NCBI RefSeq assembly: GCF_900090045.1
Contig: NW_021638282.1
Span: forward strand, 30,369-94,368
Origin: Plasmodium malariae
Lineage: Eukaryota > Apicomplexa > Aconoidasida > Haemosporida > Plasmodiidae
Length of the DNA stretch: 64,000 nucleotides
Reading direction: 5' to 3'
The translations under genes were made by a program, and so were the position numbers. Of the stretch, positions 51,855-62,667 are shown piece after piece; the first letter of the stretch is position 1; every line of letters starts with the position of its first letter. Below the pieces are notes generated by a model that saw only the letters and a program-made list of their open reading frames with translations, did not search any database and was not told the DNA's origin.

Positions 51855-54800
51855 TGTTGTACACATTAATACTATTATATAAGTAATTAAAATGTTAATC
51901 AAATTTTACACCCTTCAAATTACTAACGAAATCTTTTAAATTATTTTTGATTTTATCCATTTCATTTTATCTCAAGCGTAGTAAGTTGACTTTATTTATA
52001 TATTACTTATATTAAAAATTACACGTTAAAGATAAAATTATAACTTATTTATAACAATTTCAATGTAGGATTTATTATATTAAAGATAATATAATATGAA
52101 TAAGAATTTTAGATAAGATAATATAAAATAAAAAATTACTCAATCATTGAAAGTATTTAATTATTTAAAAGAATTTATAACACGTAGAAATGTGTATTTT
52201 TATATACTCTTAAGCTAAATATATACTTTTACGTTGTTTCCAAATAATAATTCTAATTTTATACACTTTTTTTTAGCGTTCCCTTCTATGTATAAATAAT
52301 ATTACTTACTGGAAGCACTGAAAATAACAAAAAAAGAATATGAAGTTATGAAATAAACTCTTTATTACTTAAAATTTATTTTAGTATTTAACTAAACAAA
52401 ATATATTTCCTTTTATAAACTATTAGGTATTAAAATAAAATTCTTACACAAATTTCTTTGAATTTAAGTATATTTTTAAAAGTATTACAATATAACCATT
52501 ATGTTTCTGTAGATATATTTTACAATATAATAATTTATATCTAAATTAGAATGAGACTTAGTACTAAAAGAAATATTTTAAAATTCTTAAATTCATTATT
52601 ATATTTGTTCCTCATAAATATTTAAATACCCATATATATACAGAAATATTAATATAAAACAAATATATAAGGTAACAAGGAATTTAGTATAAAAATATTG
52701 CATGCATTTTAAAAATTTCAAATATATTTACATCCTCATATCATTACAAATGAAGGTAATAAAAAGATTGTATATATAAGGATGATAACTTTAATATTTA
52801 TGAATACAAAAGAACGATTATATTTTCTAATGGAAAATACAGAAACAATTTATAATATATTATATTTTTAAAATATTTATTTTTAACAAATGCAAACAAT
52901 TAATATTTTCATATTATATAAAATTTTTTTGGAATAAGTTATTCTATATTCTGATAATTCTACCCGCGTATTTGTAATAGATCTGATAATTAAATTTGCT
53001 GTTCTAAAAAAATATTACAGATTAAAAAAAAAAACAAAAAAAAAAAAAGACAAAAAAAAATTAAGTTTATTTACATATGTTAATAAAATTAAAAAAAAAA
53101 AATAAAAAATATTTTTAAAAAATATTTTATTTCTATTTGTTAAAAAGAAAAAAATTTTTATTTCAATATGTTATTAAAATTAAAAGATATAAATAAATAA
53201 ATTAAAAAAAAAAAAAATTTATTTCCTTAAGTTAATAGAATTAAAAGAAAAAAATTAATAAATTTTAAAAAATGAAAAAAAGAATGTAATTATTACAATT
53301 AAAGTAATTTTTTTGAGTTACTAAATTAAGCTATAATAATTGACATAATATATTTTTATTACATTACATTTTGTGTACTTATTGTGTTATTATACATGCC
53401 GTTTCTTTGGTATACATTCAACATTTTTATCATTTTATTCATACATATTTTAGAGAAAAATTTTTATATATAAAAATGGTTTCATACATAAGATTTAGTA
53501 AGGAAAGTGAATTCCAACTTATATTATGAACAAAAAAATTACAAAAAATATTAAGTTTTATATTATACATAATTTTTATATGTTAATTTTATCATATGCT
53601 CAGAAATTTTAGTGGATATTTATTTTTTATAAATTTTTTTTTTTTCATATATATTTTTCTCTAAAAATGTAGTTAACTATTTTTATTTTTTATGTTGATA
53701 TATTGAATAATAAAAATGAGTTTATATAATAAATCATGTAAATTTATTTGATATTTTATTTATAACGTTGTCAACGTAAAAATGTAGTATCTAATTTTCT
53801 AAGAATATTCAGATTAACTCTCATATATCATATTTATTTTTTGCTACTGTTTTTTTTTTTTCAAACAAATAATTATATTTAAATTTCGAAGGATGATCCT
53901 TTTTTAATTTGTTGTGTTTCTTGTAGTTATAATATATTATGCTAACAATTAACATATAATAATAATACAATGTTTTAATGACGCGTTAAATATGCATTTT
54001 GCTATATGTGGATACTTAATATATGTATTATATGATATAATGATTGCAATATGCATAATCTTTGTTTCATACTTAAAATTATTACTGAAATGGAATCCTT
54101 ATTCATTAAAAAATAATGTAGAAAAAAAATAAATATATATATATTTTATTCGCAGTAAAAAAATCTATTCTTATGGATGATAATATGACCTATAATCGAA
54201 ATTAAATATATATGTTTTATTATAAATGTAACTATTCTGAATTTTAATTTATGATTTAGATCATGACTATATTTTCAGGAGTTTATAGAGCTATTAATTT
54301 ATATGTTATTTTACTCGTTATAAATTGATTTAATAAATTCAAAAATTCAGATTTATTTTTACATTAAATACAAATAAAATGTATATTTTACATTAGAAGA
54401 TGTAACAAAGCATAAAATGTAGTCATCATACGATAGCATGTGTATAAGTGTAAAAAATAAAATTCCTACACCACTGTATTTATTACACTCACGGTTATTT
54501 AGAAACTTAAATTATTGTTAAACATTAGTGTTTTATTTTTCTATTTAAGCGACATAATATTAGTGTACGTTATAAATAAAGAGAATTAAAAAAAATAAAT
54601 TTTTAGAATTATATCAAAAAACAAAATAAGCTATATATATTATGAACAAAATATGTCTTTTACTGCATTCATTTACATAATTGTATCAACGTGCATGAAT
54701 TAAATTATTCATTATATCTAATGTTATTATTAATGGAATAGTAAAATATTAACACAGAACATATTAAGATGTAATATATAAAGTTTCCGTTATTTTATCC

Positions 54801-55766
54801 CAAATAAATAATATTTAAAAAGAAATTAATCCAAAAATTATCCAATATTATTTTGTTAATTAGTATATAATAATATAATGTATTAAAGATACAAAAAATA
54901 AATAAAACATATATATTATTTATATATTTTTTTAAATAAAATAAACATTAAAGATATTTTCGAAAAATTGAGTTAAAACTACATTTATGTACAAAAATAA
55001 CAGATGCTTTAAAAATTTCACTTAATCGTAATGATTTAGAATACCCAAATTAGTAAGCATTTATAATTAATCCATAATTAAAAAGTATATTATGTTATTT
55101 TATAATTATAATTCCATATATATACAATAAAAATAAAACAGAACAAATATATAAATAACCTTTATAATATTTTTGTTTTATGATATATTTTACATAAAAC
55201 AAATGTTGCATAATAAATATTACTTTTTCTCTAAAGGAAGACAAATATATTTATACACAACAATTCAACGAAATGTATTCACTTTATTTCATTAAAAACT
55301 ATAGAGGAATTTTTTTTAATAAAAAAAATAATACATTTACTTAATAAACTGAAAAAATAATAATTTTAGACTATAAACAAATAACAGAAATTATCACTTT
55401 TGCATCATATATAAACTGAAAAATTTCTAAAATATGATATAAATTATATTGATATATATTCTATGTAACACACGTACATGTATTTTTCATAAAAAACTTT
55501 TTAAAAACAAAATTGCTTATATATTAAACATTAATATTTAATTAATATAAAGCAATTTATATAATATATAATGAAAAGTATTAAAACGTTCAAATTAACA
55601 AAACCTAACTATATATTTTTGTACTGTTGTCCATCAAAGAGTTCCCATTTTTTAGGTATACATATAAATTATAAGCTATTATAGTTATGTCTAATAGGTA
55701 TATCATTAAAAATTTTACAGTCTATACTCCATAGTAATGTCTTTCTTACAGAAAGAAACATGTATA
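51855..55766. other. Long gene-free region with low-complexity repeats
   Basis: No gene accepted. It includes the imperfect repeat cluster at 53066-53245, a block from about 54700 that aligns with 36390-37457, and the 3' element of the type A gene at about 55583-55665 (AAACGTTCAAATTAACAAAA, then a TACTGTTGTCCATCAAAGA part, then a GGTATACATATAAATTATAA-like end). Confidence 0.5.
53066..53245. repeat. Imperfect minisatellite-like repeat cluster
   Basis: At least four copies of a unit like TTTATTTCxATATGTTAATA followed by AAATTAAAA begin near 53066, 53125, 53156 and 53218, separated by A-runs. Spacing is about 30 or 60 bases. The unit is diverged between copies. No coding potential is seen. Confidence 0.55.
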
Positions 55767-56703
55767 TTATAATTCATTGAACTTATTCCTAAACTTGATT
55801 TTTTCATATTTTATAATTTTTTTATAGTAATAAGTAATCGCCAATATAATTATAATACCTAATATAAAGAAAGGTACACAATATGTTAAAATAGGCGATA
55901 ATTTTACTATATCAACATAATTCCATTTGCCTATGCCTAATCCATCCATTAACAAACCTCCAGTACTAACAAAAGTTCCTAACGTACCTGCATTTGCATG
56001 AAACAACCCTAAAGCTTTCAATAAACCCCCCTTATCCACCAAGTATCTTAATGATACATCTGCTATAGGTACCATTAATACTAAAAAGATGAATAACAAC
56101 AACAACGTTGATCGTATTATGTAATTTTTACGTATTAATTTTTTGTAAACCTTATTACTAATTGTTCTGTTATGTTTACGGTGATCTTTATAATCAAGTT
56201 CTCTGAATATTTTTTTTTCAAAATAAGAAAAATGACTTTTTGTTTCAAATATAGATTTATGTTTATTATATTGTTGTTGTTCTTCCATATTATGTAATGA
56301 ACATTCATCTGATTGTTTGATTTTCCTTCTGCTTCCTTTTTCACTATTAGATATATCTTCTTTTTCATTCACTTCATTAATTGGTATTTCTTCTTTTATC
56401 CATATAATGGGTGAACGCCTTTCTTGTTTATGCTTTCCTAATAATCTGTAAGACCTTGTATGTTTTTTTCTGTCAACATTGTTCTTATTAAAACATTTAT
56501 TAAAGATACTCTAAAAAAACAGGTAAATATTTTTTATTTAAAACAATAAATAATATATTTATAAAAAACGGTCTTAATAAAAATAAAAACAAAAAATATT
56601 CATACAATGATCATACCATATCATTGTTAAAATGGCATATCCAAGTTAAAATGATAAACGCAGCAATTTCAATGAGTAAGAATGACTTAATTTTTCGTTC
56701 CAT
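55767..56703 (-). CDS. fam-l-like exported protein, type A
   Basis: Exon 1 is 56703-56617 (29 codons, MERKIKSFLLIEIAAFIIL...), the 106-bp intron is 56616-56511 (GTATGATCAT ... TTTTAG; the shortest intron here) and exon 2 is 56510-55767, in total 276 residues. The RLL motif is at 51-53 (RSYRLLGK). The core FETKSHFSYFEKKIFRELD is at about 117-135. Helix 1 is about 161-180, ending VPIADVSL; the loop has KGGLLKALGLFHANAG; helix 2 is about 234-257; the tail is YYYKKIIKYEKIKFRNKFNE. Its paired type B locus, 2,021 bp upstream, is a pseudogene, so this intact type A gene has lost its local partner. Exported; function unknown. Confidence 0.85.
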
Positions 56704-58724
56704 AATATAAATATTTAATAATCTAATTCATTCAGTAATTGAAATCCTGATAATAATATATTATACTCGTAATGATAAAGGATTCTTATATTTATTTTTT
56801 ATATTTTTTTATTTTATAATAAAAACATAATAAAAAGTATATAGCCATAGGCTTTTTATAACATAGACAAATAAAAATAACTTTAAATATGTATTATTAT
56901 ACAAAATTATTAATATAATTTACAAATAGATAGCTATAATTAAAATAATGTAACTTAAATTCATTTATAAATATTAAAATTATATAATATATTGATTTAA
57001 TATAGTAGAGTAATTAAATATATTTTTTTTTTATTGATCCTTTAAAAAAATAAAAATAAAAAATAAATTAAAATATACAATTTAACAATATATAGAAATG
57101 TATGTAAAGTTAATTTATAATATATAATGTATATAATATAAGTATATTTCATTCTGCTATAGATTATTAGAGCAATTCGTAACTACATTGACACTTTCCA
57201 TTTAATACTTCTAATTGCATAAACTTTATTACTTGGAAAATCGGATTATAACTGTTAAATTGTATTAAGAATTATAACAATATATTAATGGTAATAATAA
57301 ATGAAGGAAGTAATGCACTGTTCTATTTTTTGTTTTATATGGATATAACATATGATTTAGTAATTAATTATAGGTTATGTTCTGTCATAAACTATACTAT
57401 ATTTAAAATAGAACTAATAACTTACTCCAGGATATAATGAAATATATATATTATAGACAATTAAGGAGTTATTTTTTTCGTCTTTTATATGATAGATTTT
57501 GAAAATTGTAATTTTGTATTTTTTTTAATTTATACTATTATTTCTTAATAAAATGTATTTATTTTCTCCTGATTTTTTTTTTCCTTTTTTTAATTAAATG
57601 CATATATATTATTAATTATTATTAAAATATAAAACAAATAAAAAAAAAAGTGCATTAAGTATAAAACCAGTTTAAAAATAGTTCATACAATTTTACTATT
57701 GTAAAAATATTTGAACGAGATAAATTTACGAATAAACATAATATGCTGGGCATATAGACATAAAACAAATAACAAAAAATAACAATAATGTAATGAAATA
57801 TACGATATTGTAATTTTGATGTTATCAATTTTATAACTAGTACACTATTTGTTATTTTTCTTTTACAAATACATAATAACAGAAACATATTTCAAAGGTG
57901 CAGCATAAAAATCTACATAAATATATAATTAACAATATGTCATTAAAAAAACATTTAACAACACAAATATATTACGTAGAAGAATTTCTTTCCATATGTA
58001 TTGCATCTCAGAAGCTGATAATTATAAAAATAATATATCGAAAAAATATTATTATAAAATAATACATAAATATTTATATTATTTTTCTTAAAAAAAATAA
58101 TTTTCTACCAAGGAGATAATTAAAAACAGAAAAAAAAACTATTCAATTTAATATACTATTTACAAAATAAAAAAAAAAACAAAAAATATATCTGTATAAT
58201 AAAATACTATTCTTTGTTACATTAAATAAAAAACAAGCACATTTATTTTTAATATAAAACTAATAACTCCTCATTTAAATAACTTTTGAAAATAGTCATT
58301 TTATCCCAAAACAAGATAAAATTTTAAAGACATAATTTTATATAATTAAAATATATATTACCCCACGTATTCAATAAAACTGTATGACATGTATATTATA
58401 TATTAATTTTTACTTACAAATATCCCTCACGAAATTTTATTGAAACACGAATAAATAAATAAATTAATATATATTAAATAATAATATTTAATAATATTGA
58501 AACAATACTTAAAATTACAAATTGAAAAATATTCAAACATTAAAAATTACAAAAAAAAGAAAAACATATTTTTTTACTCTTTATTCTTAAAGAAGCCAAG
58601 TTATGTATTCCCATTCCGTAAAATATAAAATATTATGAGTATGTTTATTAAGTATGTCACAAAGGAATAAGAGGAATTATATGTAATTAAAGATATTTTT
58701 ACAGAAAAAAAATAGTTCTTATTA
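56704..58724. other. Gene-free spacer of third A-B pair
   Basis: A 2,021-bp spacer with no credible gene. It has the upstream motif (57003-57020) and the -650 block (about 57380-57500). The 3' element of the type B pseudogene is at about 58535-58625 (ACATTAAAAATTACAAAAAA, then TTTTTTTACTC, then AAGAAGCCAAGTTATG). The minus-strand ORF at 57655-57888 has no family features. Confidence 0.55.
57003..57020 (-). promoter_or_regulatory. Conserved upstream motif of the 55767-56703 gene
   Basis: The plus strand reads TAGTAGAGTAATTAAATA, about 300 bp before the start at 56703, identical over its core to the motif before the fam-m gene at 46346. Confidence 0.42.
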
Positions 58725-59687
58725 TTAATTAAACACTTTCATATATTTAATTTTTTTATGTTTTATAACATTTTTATAGTAATAAATAATCGCTAATATA
58801 AGTGTGACACCTGATACGAGAAAGGCATACAGTAAATAGAATAGTTGTTGTTGTTACTATTGTAGTGATGTGATGTTTCCTAGATTTAACCATGATGCTA
58901 TCACTCCTGATACCTTACCTCTTTCAATCCACCCCCCCCCACTACTTCCTGAGTCACATTTACCGATAACAGCCCTAAAATTCCCAATAACCCTTTCTTA
59001 TCTACCAAATACGTGAATGATAAATCTAATATGGGTATCATTAATACCAACAAGAAAATATTAAAAGTAAAGAAAATCGTAATCCATATTTTTTACGTTT
59101 TAATTTTCTGTAAGTATCATCATTAGTTATCCTGATCTTTTTCAAAAAGCACATTTTATCAAGCGCATTCAGAAAACTTTTTTCTATATGGTAATGTGTT
59201 GTATTAAATATCTTATTATATTTATAGGTTTCTTAGTTCCTAGTTTATTAATTAAAGAGCTCTTATATGAATGTTCACTTTTTTTTTTGTTCCATTTTTC
59301 ATTATTAATGATAAACCTCCTTTCATTCTTTTTTTTAACACAATATGGTATCCTTTTCTCTGATCCACTAATACTAGAATATATTTCATCTCCATAGTTT
59401 GCTAGAGTTCGATAATTTTTGTATATAATATTCTATTGAAATTGTTCCATTTATTCAAAAACTTGTCAAATGTATTCTAAGAAAACAAAGTAATTATTTG
59501 TTATATAAAGAATAAAAAATCTCATTCTAAAAGAAATAATTAGTAAAAATTAACCCGAAAATAGAAATAATAAAAATATAGTTATAAAATATTATCATAC
59601 CACATCAGTGTAAAAATAATTTATCCGAGTTAAAAAGATGAATGTAACAATTTTAATAAAATATTGTAAATTAATTTTTTGTTCCAT
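58725..59687 (-). pseudogene. fam-l-like type B pseudogene
   Basis: Exon 1 (59687-59601, MEQKINLQYFIKIVTFIFL...), the donor GTATGATAAT and the acceptor (CTTAG, exon 2 from 59476) are intact, so the decay is in exon 2. A shift near 59420 separates FNRILYT from YKNYRTLANYG (the RLL site reads RTL). Further shifts lie near 59220, near 59060 just inside helix 1, in a nine-C run near 58930, and near 58840. Readable pieces are RIPYCVKKKNERRF, HIEKSFLNALDKMCFLKKIR, KKYGLRFSLLL, IPILDLSFTY, KGLLGILGLLS, and the tail YYYKNVIKHKKIKY with stop at 58725. It closely matches the type B gene at 15958. Homopolymer errors could explain some, but hardly all, of the shifts. Confidence 0.85.
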
Positions 59688-61175
59688 TTATAGATTCCTA
59701 ATGTCGCAATATATGCAGTAAAAAAAAAAAAAAAATATAAATATAATTCCAATTGAAAAAGTCACTCCATTGACTTTAAAAATATTTTTTTTATCACTTT
59801 TTCAAAAAACATAATAAAAGAAATATAATTATTATATATTTTGCAACTCAGAAAAAAAAAAAAATTCTCATATAAAATTATTAAAAAAATTTTAACAATA
59901 ATATTATTTATAAAAAAATATATAAAATTAAAATGATATAATTTTATTACAATCATATATTTTCAGAATATGTGAAATAATTATTCAATTTAGAACAGTA
60001 ATATAATAATTATTTCTATTAATTAGTTCAAAATAGAATAAAAAAATATATATGACTTCTTAATATTTAAAAATATTCATATTATTTACCATATAGAACG
60101 TAGAGAATACAAATAATTAAATGTTCTATATATTAAATGAATAATTACCAATTTCAGTGGTGTTTTCCATTTAATAATTTTAACTGCATAATATTATAAA
60201 TAGGAAAAAGTGCTTATTATTGTTAAATGATAATATCGGTTTTATAAAAATTATAGTAATATATGAAAAATAAATGTTTTTTACAACCTAATGTATTATA
60301 TAAAAATATAATATAATTTAGATGATTCTTATATAAATAAATTCTTTTATACATTATAATATATTTAAAAAATATAATTTATAATGTACTACCTAATATA
60401 AAAAGAAATTTATGCTTTAATAGCAAATAAAATACGACTTCGTTTTTGTATAATCAAATTTGAAAAATATAACTTTTGATTATATTTAATTTACAACAAT
60501 TTCTAAATGAAATATTTTAACTTAATTATTTTTCTTAATCACATAAATATTTTATAGAAAATAAAAATATATAAAAAAATTAAAATAAAAATTAATATTA
60601 ATATACATATATAACATGAAACTGCATTAATTTAAACATATTTTAAATGAAGTAAATTTATAGAATAATATACATGGTAAAATTCAAACAAAACAAATAA
60701 GAAAAGATGTCAATTTAATTTAATGAAATATATATTTTAGTAATTTTATTATTTACAATTTAAAAGCTAATATTTATTTTTTTTTTTATCATTCTGCAAG
60801 TATGTTAATATACAAACATAATTTTGAAATACATTTTAAATGATGGTCGTAAATAAATAGTAAATTACACAAAAAATATTTAATAGCAAGATATGATGTG
60901 TCCATACATCCATTTTCCTCATATTTATTATAACAGAGAGACTCATAAATATAAAATTATTATGTTTACAAATTATTACGGTAATCAAATAATATAAAAA
61001 TAATCCATTTTATACATAAAATAAATTATTCTATTGAAATGTTTAATAAAATATGAAAAAGAATAAAAAATTATATGTAAAATTCCATTCTTAAATTCAA
61101 AAAAAGAATTTTTAAAAATTAACATTATTACGTTTTTACTGTTATAAATTATTTATTATGTCTTTGTAACCTTTA
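59688..61175. other. Gene-free upstream region of the type B pseudogene
   Basis: No gene seen. The -650 block is at about 60345-60470, and DNA near 60940-61010 aligns with 18195-18270. The small minus-strand ORF at 59762-59956 overlaps upstream flank shared with other genes and is not accepted. Confidence 0.5.
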
Positions 61176-61298
61176 TTAAGACTCTTGTTTAGTTTTTCCA
61201 TGTTTCTGCCATAATTTCAAAGTATCATTTTTATATATAGAGCTAACATTTTCATCTAAATTATACGTTAATCCATTTAAGAATTTATAACAACACAT
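61176..61298 (-). pseudogene. Small ORF, possible relic of an unassigned gene
   Basis: A 40-codon ATG frame starting MCCYKFLNGLTYNLDENV, then SSIYKNDTLKLWQKHGKTKQ, ES and stop. The composition is protein-like (Trp, Cys, Asp, Gly in an AT-rich setting). The paralogous position at about 18420-18545 keeps KFLN and a TNETIKLS-like string but has at least three stops. This suggests that a coding piece was present before the duplication and is now decaying. No family recognised; a fragment of a pir- or STP1-like gene is one guess. Confidence 0.3.
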
Positions 61299-62667
61299 AT
61301 ATTACTTATAAAAAAGGTAACACATATATAATAAAAAATTTCTAAATGTTTACATGTATATAATATTCATCAATATTATAAAAGTTCATTATTTCTAAAC
61401 ATACTTTTAATTCTTTTTTTATTATCTATATGTTTATTGTCTAAATTACTTATATGCTCATAAAATTAATATATCATATTCAAACACTTCACAATATTTA
61501 TAATACATTGAATTTTCTTCTTATTAAATTATTATAACATATATTATGCTTATATATATATTAATGTTCCAACATTTCTCATATTCAAATGAATATTTAT
61601 TATTATTTTCGTTGCAGTATTTCTATAGATATATCATTTATATTAATTCATTTTTCCTTTAATAAAAAATATTTTCATTGTTACACCCATATAAGGTAAT
61701 TATAATTTTTTACTTCGATAGATTATTCTAAGAAATATTACAAACATTTTTACAATTGGATTGTAAATTTAGTTTACAGTTCTTCAATAATACATAATCC
61801 TTGATTTTTTTTATTATAAAAATGTTACATTTTTTGTTTGTAATCTTAGAATGTACACATTATTATACATATATAATAATATCTATTTTAAAAAATATTG
61901 CATAAGAATTAAATGGTATAATTTAATTCATGCTCCTTTTATGTTATTGCAATTTTCAGTTATATATGTTTATTTAAATACATTTTTTTATTCTAATTAA
62001 TATATATAATATTCTATGTTTTAAATACTTATATAAGGTAGCATACATAAATATAAGTTATTGAATGAAAATACTAAGTCCTTTTAATTTTATCATTATT
62101 CTTTATAGATATACGCTGCAAAAATGCTTATCTCTTCGAATATTCATTTTATTAATATATTAATTTAAATTATAATTTTATATAAGTAAACATTTTACAC
62201 AGTTTCAGTGTATTATTATTATACTAATAAAAATACCTTCACAGTAATTCATACATATCAATATAGTAATTTATTATATTCTCTCTCAGAGGATATTTCT
62301 CAGTTTATTAAAATATAGTTTTCTTGTATTATATAAATCTCCATATATAAGCACATAAATGTTATAGTTTTTTTTAAAGAACAATATCTATATACATGCT
62401 AAATTATAATAATAAAATCCCTCCCAGAAAATATACATTATATTACTAATAATAATATAAAATCATGCTAAATTGTATATGCATTATACATGTCTTCTTG
62501 AACAATTGCTTGACCTTTTGTATCTATATACAATCAAGGATACATAATAAAATTTATAAGTATATGAAAAGCAATGTGCATCTTGTTAGCACATAATATA
62601 ATTAAGCGTAATGTATAATTTTATTAAATACATGAAAAAAAAAATTTCTCATTGAATTTAATTATAT
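61299..62667. other. Gene-free region, end of the segmental duplicate
   Basis: No gene seen. It aligns with about 18540-19600 as far as about 62350; after that it is unique AT-rich DNA leading into the pseudogene at 62668. Confidence 0.5.

Larger units (their letters stand above)
54700..57500. repeat. Segmental duplicate, copy 2 (paralogous to 36390-39200)
   Basis: This block carries the type A gene at 55767-56703 with flanks matching those of the type A gene at 37458-38413, in the same order and orientation. The ORF present in the 36.4 kb flank is not open here, which argues that the flank is noncoding. Confidence 0.6.
58700..62350. repeat. Segmental duplicate, copy 2 (paralogous to 15900-19600)
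   Basis: This copy carries the decayed type B gene and about 2.6 kb of upstream DNA that aligns in order with the upstream DNA of the intact type B gene at 15958-16904. It retains an open small frame at 61176-61298 whose counterpart in copy 1 is broken. Confidence 0.6.

Noticed and set aside
56135..56368. Minus-strand ORF of 77 codons
   Set aside because: Another frame of the type A gene at 55767-56703.
57655..57888. Minus-strand ORF of 77 codons
   Set aside because: Lies in the spacer of the third A-B pair; no matching frame in the other two spacers.
59188..59397. Plus-strand ORF of 69 codons
   Set aside because: Antisense to the readable core of the type B pseudogene.
59762..59956. Minus-strand ORF of 64 codons just upstream of a start codon
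   Set aside because: Sits in upstream flank shared with other genes and has no family features.
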